Shown here one piece after another: positions 1 through 5,138 of a DNA stretch of 9,959 nucleotides (position 1 is the first letter of the stretch; each line of letters opens with the position of its first letter). Source of the stretch: Oscillospiraceae bacterium. Lineage in GTDB: Bacteria > Bacillota > Clostridia > Oscillospirales > Oscillospiraceae. Under the pieces are notes generated by a model. The model was given only the letters and a program-made list of their open reading frames with translations. It was not told the origin of the DNA and made no database searches. Location of the stretch: NCBI GenBank assembly GCA_017405545.1, contig JAFRAF010000128.1, positions 1-9,959 of the forward strand, read 5' to 3'. A program made the position numbers and the translations under genes.

Positions 1-2
1 GC

Positions 3-1451
3 AGAGCGGCCTCCCGGGACAGAAGCCGGGACGGTACTGCATCGAGAAAGCGCTCCAGAAGCAACTGGAGCCGTCTATCACCGCAGTTCAGAAAGACAAT
101 TGTCGGCGCTGCCGCAATACTCATACTCGCCGTTCTGCTGGCATGTCTTATAAGCTCATGCAGCCATAAAATGGCCGAGAAGCGTGATCAGCAGGAGCGA
201 GAGGCCGCCGCTCTGGCACAGCAGCAGCTGGCCGCGCAGGAGGCCGCCGCAAATGTCAAGGCCCATCTGGCCGAGGCGGACAGGATGGCGGCCAGCTACG
301 ATTACGACGGCGCCATTGAGCATATTAAATCAGTGGGCTCAAACTACGCCAGCTATCCCGAGCTGACCGAGGCCATTGAGAAATATGAACAGGAAAAAAC
401 CACTATGGTCCTGTGGCCGGACAACACGCAGATACCCCACATATTCTTCCACTCCCTGATCGTGGACACCGCGCGCGCCTTCGACGGTGAGAACACGCAG
501 AACGGATACAACCTGAACATGGCCACCTGTGATGAGTTCAGGGGCATACTCAACGAGATGTACAACAACGGCTATGTGCTTGTAAGCATATATGACGTGG
601 CCTCGCCCCAGACCCAGGCCGACGGCACCGTGGTCTACAAGCCCGGTCAGATATGGCTGCCCGCCGGGAAAAAGCCCTTCGTCATGTCCGAGGACGACGT
701 GTGCTACTACGAGTACATGGTTGACGGCGACGAGGATCATTACCCGGACAAGGACGGCGACGGCTTCCCCTACAAGCTGATGATCGACCCCTCCAGCGGC
801 AAAGTCATAAACGCGTACATAGACGCTGAGGGGAATACCCTCTACGGGGAGTACGACCTGATGCCCATACTTGAGAGCTTCATCAAAGAGCACCCCGATT
901 TCTCATACCGTGGCGCGAGGGCAATTCTCGCCTTTACAGGATATCAGGGGGCACTGGGCTACAGGACCCATCCCGACTGGGAGGCCATTCTGGGCACCCA
1001 GGCCTGGCAGCAGGAAAAGGAAGATGCCATCAAGGTCGCCAACCGGCTTAAGGAGATGGGCTATCTGATGGCCAGTCACAGCTTCGGCCATCCTGATTAC
1101 GGCGCTATGGATATCAGCAAATTCCACGAGGACGTCCAGAAGTGGGAGGACCAGATCGAACCCATCGTGGGCGAGACTGATATTCTCATCTACCCCTTCG
1201 GAGCCGATATCGCCGGTGTGGAGGATTACTCCGGCGAGCGCTATCAAACTCTTTATGACGCCGGCTTCCGCTACTTCTGCAATGTGGACTCCTCCAAGTA
1301 CTGGGTGCAGATACGCGATGACTACGTGCGTCAGGGCCGCCGCAATGTGGACGGATACCGCATGTACTGGAATCCCGACAAGCTCAGCGATCTGTTCGAC
1401 GTGAGCAAGGTGTATGACAACACAAGGCCAACAATGCCCGAGTGGCAATAA
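3..1451 (+). CDS. Membrane-anchored NodB-like polysaccharide deacetylase (5' end outside window)
   Basis: The reading frame is open from position 3, well before the first ATG at 171, so the gene starts upstream of the window. The 56 codons before that ATG encode an Arg/Ser-rich basic tail (about 30 residues) and then a hydrophobic segment, IVGAAAILILAVLLACLIS (99-155), read as a signal anchor with the bulk of the protein outside the cell. Numbering from ATG 171: residues 1-50 are Ala/Gln/Glu-rich and helical, probably coiled coil; 35-76 look TPR-like; 88-400 are NodB-like. Motif 1 is SEDD (173-176) in the context KPFVMSEDDVCYYEYM, keeping the two Asp of the family's TFDDG. Motif 2 is HSFGH (303-307), the metal-binding H-S-x-x-H. 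YPFG (341-344) fits motif 3. A 120-residue insertion, including an acidic DKDGDGF loop, separates motifs 1 and 2. The likely role is de-N-acetylation of peptidoglycan or another polysaccharide; the substrate is unknown. The ATG at 171 follows the membrane segment directly and has no ribosome binding site. Confidence 0.85.
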   Translation, partial: RAASRDRSRDGTASRKRSRSNWSRLSPQFRKTIVGAAAILILAVLLACLISSCSHKMAEKRDQQEREAAALAQQQLAAQEAAANVKAHLAEADRMAASYDYDGAIEHIKSVGSNYASYPELTEAIEKYEQEKTTMVLWPDNTQIPHIFFHSLIVDTARAFDGENTQNGYNLNMATCDEFRGILNEMYNNGYVLVSIYDVASPQTQADGTVVYKPGQIWLPAGKKPFVMSEDDVCYYEYMVDGDEDHYPDKDGDGFPYKLMIDPSSGKVINAYIDAEGNTLYGEYDLMPILESFIKEHPDFSYRGARAILAFTGYQGALGYRTHPDWEAILGTQAWQQEKEDAIKVANRLKEMGYLMASHSFGHPDYGAMDISKFHEDVQKWEDQIEPIVGETDILIYPFGADIAGVEDYSGERYQTLYDAGFRYFCNVDSSKYWVQIRDDYVRQGRRNVDGYRMYWNPDKLSDLFDVSKVYDNTRPTMPEWQ

Positions 1452-1479
1452 TGCCTGACTTGCGAAACGATTATCAATA

Positions 1480-1518
1480 AAAAAGGCTCCCGCCGCGTTT
1501 TGCGGCAGGAGCCTTTTT
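1480..1518 (+). terminator. Rho-independent terminator of the deacetylase gene
   Basis: AAAAAGGCTCC (1480-1490) pairs with GGAGCCTTTTT (1508-1518). One C/A mismatch separates this from an inner GCCGC/GCGGC stem with a GTTTT loop. The run of five T at 1514-1518 completes the terminator, 29 nt past the stop codon. The A-rich 5' side means it could also stop transcription from the other strand. Confidence 0.9.
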
Positions 1519-1548
1519 GGGGACAAGAACGGGATGTTGTCCCCAAAA
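1515..1548. repeat. 12-bp perfect inverted repeat overlapping the terminator tail
   Basis: TTTTGGGGACAA (1515-1526) and TTGTCCCCAAAA (1537-1548) are exact reverse complements separated by 10 nt. The first arm includes the T-run of the preceding terminator, so the two hairpins cannot both form fully. The second arm ends 3 bp before the -35 box of the udp promoter. It could be a backup or antisense terminator, an operator, or a copy of a dispersed palindromic element. The sequence alone does not decide. Confidence 0.7.
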
Positions 1549-1551
1549 TGA

Positions 1552-1580
1552 TTGATTCTTTCGCCGTTTTGGGTTATTAT
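1552..1580 (+). promoter_or_regulatory. Sigma-A-type promoter for udp
   Basis: TTGATT (1552-1557) and TATTAT (1575-1580) are separated by 17 bp and match the consensus at 4/6 and 5/6 positions. Transcription would start near 1587, leaving a leader of about 37 nt. No other promoter of similar quality was seen between the upstream terminator and the gene. Confidence 0.6.
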
Positions 1581-1623
1581 TCTCATATAATCAAAGATTT
1601 AAAACCATTCAGGAGGCAGAAAT

Positions 1624-2406
1624 ATGTCACATTCAGATAACATAAGACAGTATCACATCGCGTGCGCGCCCGGCGAGGTGGGAAAATACGTGATTCTGCC
1701 CGGCGACCCCGGCCGCTGCGAGCGCATAGCGCAGTATTTCGATGACCCCCTCAAAATCGCCCAGAACAGAGAGTACACCACCTACAGCGGATCACTGCTG
1801 GGCCAGAAGGTCTCGGTCACATCCACCGGCATAGGCGGCCCCTCCGCATCCATCGCCATTGAGGAACTCAGCGCCATCGGCGCGGACACCTTTGTGCGCA
1901 TTGGCACCTGCGGCGGCATACAGAAAAATGTCATCAGCGGCGACTGCGTAATCGCCACCGGGGCCGTGAGGATGGAGGGCACCTCAAGGGAATACGCCCC
2001 AATCGAATTCCCCGCCTGTCCGGATTTTGAGGTGCTCTGCGCTCTGACAGATGCGGCTGAGGACATGGGTGTTCCATGGCACGCCGGGGTCGTGCAGTGC
2101 AAGGATTCGTTTTACGGGCAGCACAGCCCCGCCCGCATGCCCGTCGCCTCGGAGCTGCTGAACAAGTGGGAAGCCTGGAAGCGTCTGGGCGTGCTGGCCA
2201 GCGAGATGGAGTCCGCCGCCCTTTTTGTGGCCGCCGCAGCCCTGGGCGTGCGATGCGGCTCGGTATTCTCCGTGGTATGGAATCAGGAGCGGGCAAACGA
2301 GGGCATCGTAGATCCCGATTGCCTTGACCCTGATCTGGCCATAAAGGTCGCCGTGGCGGCGGTAAAGAAGCTTATCGCCCGGGACGAGGCCAAAAAAGCG
2401 CAATAA
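1624..2406 (+). CDS. udp: Uridine phosphorylase-family nucleoside phosphorylase
   Basis: This 260-aa protein has the length of the hexameric nucleoside phosphorylase (NP-I, Udp) family. Such enzymes cleave a nucleoside with phosphate into the free base and (deoxy)ribose-1-phosphate in the cytosol, for pyrimidine salvage. Visible motifs are PGDP (26-29) for phosphate binding, R49 in the NREYTTY stretch, [16 protein letters not shown] (67-82), RIGTCGG (92-98) and EMES (194-197), the ribose-binding motif. In the base-recognition loop Q166 of [10 protein letters not shown] matches the uracil-binding Gln of E. coli Udp, but the position of its Arg168 is a Ser here, so uridine preference is likely rather than certain. 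ATG 1624 follows AGGAGG (1611-1616) at 7 nt. The gene stands alone, with its own promoter and terminator. Confidence 0.9.
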   Translation: MSHSDNIRQYHIACAPGEVGKYVILPGDPGRCERIAQYFDDPLKIAQNREYTTYSGSLLGQKVSVTSTGIGGPSASIAIEELSAIGADTFVRIGTCGGIQKNVISGDCVIATGAVRMEGTSREYAPIEFPACPDFEVLCALTDAAEDMGVPWHAGVVQCKDSFYGQHSPARMPVASELLNKWEAWKRLGVLASEMESAALFVAAAALGVRCGSVFSVVWNQERANEGIVDPDCLDPDLAIKVAVAAVKKLIARDEAKKAQ

Positions 2407-2410
2407 AAGT

Positions 2411-2458
2411 ATAAAGCCCGGAGGGGAACGCATTACCGTTCACTCTCCGGGCTTTTTA
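2411..2458. terminator. Bidirectional terminator between convergent genes
   Basis: AAAGCCCGGAG (2413-2423) pairs perfectly with CTCCGGGCTTT (2445-2455). An inner GAACG/CGTTC stem (2426-2430, 2437-2441) carries a CATTAC loop. The + strand tail is TTTTTA (2453-2458), 4 nt after the udp stop. On the - strand the tail reads CTTTATACTTTTA, weaker but usable for the FAD oxidase gene, which converges from the right. Confidence 0.88.
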
Positions 2459-2515
2459 TCCCTTGCAGCAATGAGTATTATACCGGCTGTATATGCTCAT
2501 CAAACGCGGTGCATA

Positions 2516-4087
2516 TCATTCACGCTCTTTTGTAAAGACATTGCCTACGCCGAGTCTCCACTCCGGGTCAAAGGCGGCCTTCACACGGCGCATCTCCTCC
2601 ACATGCTCCTCGCCGTACATCATGGCGATATAGGGGACCTTTATCTTCCCTGCCCCGTGTTCGGCACAGACCGCTCCCCCCATTGCAACGACCTCTTTCG
2701 CCCAGAGCCCATAGAGCTTTTTCCCCTCGGCAAATTCCCGCTCGTCACTGGGTAATATATTCACATGAACATGGTTGTCGCCGATATGACCCCAGATAGC
2801 GGACTGCAGGCCCGTGCGCTCCAGGCCGCTCCTGTAAACACCCATGATATCGCCCAGTCTGCCCGCGGGTACAGAAAAATCCGTTCCCAGCTTTGATATA
2901 CCCGGGTGTCTGCGTTTGCGCTGGGCAATGAGTTTGTTTACGGATTCCGGCACGGCGTGGCGGAAGAGCTTTAAGCCCTCCCGCTCTCCTGCGCTCTTGG
3001 CAAGCCAAGTCTCCCTTAAATTGCCGCCGGAGCTCTCGATGCAGTCGGCTGTGAGCCGGAGTCTTGTCCATGCCTCATCCTCATCGCGGCAGTGGAACTC
3101 AGTATAGACGGCGGTTCTGCCGATGGGTATCTCCGGAAGAGGCCTTATCAGCGCACCGGCGGGCTTGTTTTCCCTCAGTATCTCAAGGGCCGCGTTGTCA
3201 AAGAACTCTATGGCCGCCGGGTCCGCCCCGCAAGTGCGGAGAGCCTCCACATATTTCACGGTGTCCGGCTCATGTCTGAAAAAGGCCGTCACCGCCCATA
3301 TAACGGTGGGCGCGGGTATGAGCTCCAGCTCGGCCTCCACGATAACCGAAAGAGTCCCGTCGGAGCCTATGAGTATATCTATCGCGTCCATGGACTCCCC
3401 CGTCCAGTATCCGGAGGCGTTTTTTACAGGCGGGAGTGTGTAGGAGGGCAGCTTTACGCTTATTTTCCTGCCCTGTACAGTCTCAAGCTCAAGTATTCCG
3501 TCACAGGCAAAGCGCTGTCCCCTTTTCAGCTCGATCACATCTCCATCCGCCGTTACGGCGCTGACAGCGGAGATGTGTTTTCTTACGGGGCCGTACTTGT
3601 AGCTGCAGGCGCCTGAGGAATTGCAGGCTATCATGCCGCCTATCGAGGCCGTGGTCTCCGTTGGGTCGGGAGAGAAAAACCACTGTCCCGAGGCTATGAA
3701 GTCCCTGAGCGCGGCTTCGGACTCGCTGTCCCAGTTCTCAGTATCAAAGCGCTTTTCACTTAACATCTCTCTCAGCTCACGGAGGGTGAGGCCCGGCTGA
3801 ACACGCAGGTAAAAGCGCCCGTCGCCCCGCCTGAGGCCCAGCACCCGGTTCATGCGTGACATGTTAACCACATGTCCGCCATGGGGCACACTTCCCGCGG
3901 TCACACCCGTGCGAGAGCCCTGCACAGTGATCTGAAGGCCCTTTTGGGCGCAGTATTCAAGGGACCGTATCAGCTCCTGCCTGTCCCGCGGAAAGGATAT
4001 GCTCTCCGCATATCCGGTATTCCTCGATTCGTCGCTCAAATACCCGACGTAATCCTCGTCCATCGGAAGTATCAGATCTTTACGCAC
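2516..4087 (-). CDS. FAD-linked oxidase, GlcD / D-lactate dehydrogenase type
   Basis: This 523-aa flavoprotein has a PCMH-type FAD-binding domain (about 30-260) and a FAD-oxidase C-terminal domain (about 265-517). FAD-binding signatures are GSRTGVTAGSVP (57-68) and DPTETTASIGGMIACNSSG (141-159), followed by KYGPVRKHI. HIGDNHVH (434-441) matches the family's HxGDGNxH with the metal-binding His at both ends, and AEHGAGKIK (475-483) supplies the conserved Glu-His. Members oxidise D-2-hydroxy acids such as glycolate, D-lactate or 2-hydroxyglutarate, passing electrons to partners such as an electron transfer flavoprotein. The substrate cannot be read from the sequence, and no GlcE, GlcF or ETF gene is adjacent. 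The start is GTG at 4087: an in-frame TGA lies just upstream and GAGG (4098-4101) is 10 nt away. The in-frame ATG at codon 9 has no ribosome binding site. No signal peptide; cytosolic. It is divergent from the hydrolase-like gene at 4209. Confidence 0.88.
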   Translation of the reverse strand: MRKDLILPMDEDYVGYLSDESRNTGYAESISFPRDRQELIRSLEYCAQKGLQITVQGSRTGVTAGSVPHGGHVVNMSRMNRVLGLRRGDGRFYLRVQPGLTLRELREMLSEKRFDTENWDSESEAALRDFIASGQWFFSPDPTETTASIGGMIACNSSGACSYKYGPVRKHISAVSAVTADGDVIELKRGQRFACDGILELETVQGRKISVKLPSYTLPPVKNASGYWTGESMDAIDILIGSDGTLSVIVEAELELIPAPTVIWAVTAFFRHEPDTVKYVEALRTCGADPAAIEFFDNAALEILRENKPAGALIRPLPEIPIGRTAVYTEFHCRDEDEAWTRLRLTADCIESSGGNLRETWLAKSAGEREGLKLFRHAVPESVNKLIAQRKRRHPGISKLGTDFSVPAGRLGDIMGVYRSGLERTGLQSAIWGHIGDNHVHVNILPSDEREFAEGKKLYGLWAKEVVAMGGAVCAEHGAGKIKVPYIAMMYGEEHVEEMRRVKAAFDPEWRLGVGNVFTKERE

Positions 4088-4119
4088 AGCATCACATCCT
4101 CAGAGGGGATTTTGAGTAT

Positions 4120-4149
4120 ATTATATCCCCGGACACATGTCATTTTCAA
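4120..4149 (-). promoter_or_regulatory. Sigma-A-type promoter for the FAD oxidase gene
   Basis: Read on the - strand, TTGAAA (4144-4149) is the -35 box (5/6) and TATAAT (4120-4125) is a perfect -10 box, with an 18-bp spacer. Transcription would start near 4113, about 25 nt before the GTG start codon, so the leader is very short. Confidence 0.72.
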
Positions 4150-4152
4150 CAC

Positions 4153-4181
4153 TTGTTTTAGCATTCGATTCACAGTATAAT
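4153..4181 (+). promoter_or_regulatory. Sigma-A-type promoter for the hydrolase-like gene
   Basis: TTGTTT (4153-4158) and a perfect TATAAT (4176-4181) are separated by 17 bp. Its -35 box begins only 4 nt after the -35 box of the opposing promoter ends (3 bp between them). Transcription would start near 4188, some 20 nt before the ATG at 4209. Confidence 0.7.
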
Positions 4182-4208
4182 CATAAAAAACAGAAAGGGG
4201 TATCCATC

Positions 4209-5066
4209 ATGTCAAACAACCACGAACACGCGCTGGAGCTGATAAAAGGCGCCTATGACCTGCACGTACATTCCGGTCCGTCCCATTTGAAGCGCTCCGT
4301 TGACGACTTCACCCTCCTGCGGGAGGCGGACGGATACGGAATGGCCGGAGCGCTTATCAAAAGCCACTATGAGTCCACGGCTTCACGGGCGGCTATTGCC
4401 AACCAATACGCCGGGGCCTCCGCAAAGGCCTACAGCGGCTTTGCCCTGAACCAGCCCTTCGGCGGAATAAACCCCTATGCCGTGGAGGCCGCCGCCGCTC
4501 TCGGTCTTGATATGATATGGATGCCCACAAGGGATGCCGCCTGGTGCCTAACACGCGGTAATATGAAGGGCGACTTCTTCGACCGCCCGGGCATCTCCAT
4601 AGTCGACGACACTGGCAAGCTCATCCCCCAGATACATGACGTCATAGACATAGTAAAGAAGTACAACATCTGCCTCGCCACCGGACACGTCTCCCCGGAT
4701 GAGACCGATCTGCTGTGTCTGGCCTGCAGCGAGGCCGGCATCAAGTTTACCCTCACCCACCCGGACTGGCACAGGACAAGGGTCCCTGTGGACTTCCAGA
4801 TAAGGCAGGCGGACCGGGGCGCCATTATTGAGAAGACCTGGGGCGTTGTGGAGGACAAGGAGGTCAGTATTGAGGAGTTCGCCTCGTCCATAAGGGCCGT
4901 AGGCTCCCACAGGGTCAGCCTCACCACCGACAGGGGTCAGTTCGACACCCGTCACCCTGCCGACTCCTACCTGGACGCCATAGAGCAGCTGTCCGCATGG
5001 GGCCTCAGCGACGATGAGATCATAGATATCACAAGGACAGTGCCGAAACAGCTCATGGACAGATAA
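4209..5066 (+). CDS. Putative metal-dependent hydrolase, DUF6282-like (amidohydrolase-related)
   Basis: This cytosolic 285-aa protein carries the ligand pattern of a TIM-barrel amidohydrolase: HVH (H19, H21) in YDLHVHSGPS at the first strand, IKSHYES (K51, H53), GH (H160) and THPDWH (H184) on later strands, and TTDRGQ (D241) where the last catalytic Asp is expected. The DLHVHSGP start and overall layout match what I recall of the DUF6282 group; that assignment is from memory. A hydrolytic role is inferred and no substrate is known. The start is ATG 4209 because AAAGGGG (4194-4200) sits 8 nt upstream. An in-frame ATG at 4137 would lie upstream of the promoter, and its 24 extra residues look non-coding. 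The gene is divergent from the FAD oxidase, suggesting a shared substrate route. Confidence 0.75.
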   Translation: MSNNHEHALELIKGAYDLHVHSGPSHLKRSVDDFTLLREADGYGMAGALIKSHYESTASRAAIANQYAGASAKAYSGFALNQPFGGINPYAVEAAAALGLDMIWMPTRDAAWCLTRGNMKGDFFDRPGISIVDDTGKLIPQIHDVIDIVKKYNICLATGHVSPDETDLLCLACSEAGIKFTLTHPDWHRTRVPVDFQIRQADRGAIIEKTWGVVEDKEVSIEEFASSIRAVGSHRVSLTTDRGQFDTRHPADSYLDAIEQLSAWGLSDDEIIDITRTVPKQLMDR

Positions 5067-5095
5067 GCTCACTCGGATAAAAGCAGATGTGACAG

Positions 5096-5138
5096 CAGGG
5101 CCTCCGGTGAATTCGCCGGAGGCCCTGAAGCTTTATTT
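5096..5138. terminator. Strong hairpin terminator between convergent genes
   Basis: CAGGGCCTCCGG (5096-5107) pairs perfectly with CCGGAGGCCCTG (5116-5127). The TGAATTCG between them can add a G·T and a G-C pair, leaving an AATT tetraloop. A CTTTATTT tail (5131-5138) follows on the + strand, 29 nt after the hydrolase stop. The lysozyme gene on the - strand stops at 5133, only 5 nt from the hairpin, so the stem probably serves both genes. The - strand side has no T-run. Confidence 0.82.

Noticed and set aside
903..1586. Long - strand ORF of 227 codons opposite the deacetylase gene
   Set aside because: It is a mirror of a well-supported + strand gene, runs through the terminator hairpin, and shows no recognisable domain or ribosome binding site.
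2076..2327. Arg/Gly-rich ORFs overlapping udp in other frames
   Set aside because: Their composition is what a shifted reading of a GC-rich gene gives, and udp explains the whole stretch.
2476..2517. ATATGC / GCATAT complementary pair and an imperfect GAGTAT...GCTC repeat near the FAD oxidase stop codon
   Set aside because: The arms are only 5-6 bp with mismatches or a 14-nt loop and have no T-run; chance is the simplest explanation.
4137..4208. Upstream in-frame ATG at 4137 as the start of the hydrolase-like gene
   Set aside because: It lies upstream of the predicted promoter, has no ribosome binding site, and the 24 extra codons read through the -35 and -10 boxes. ATG 4209 has AAAGGGG at 8 nt.
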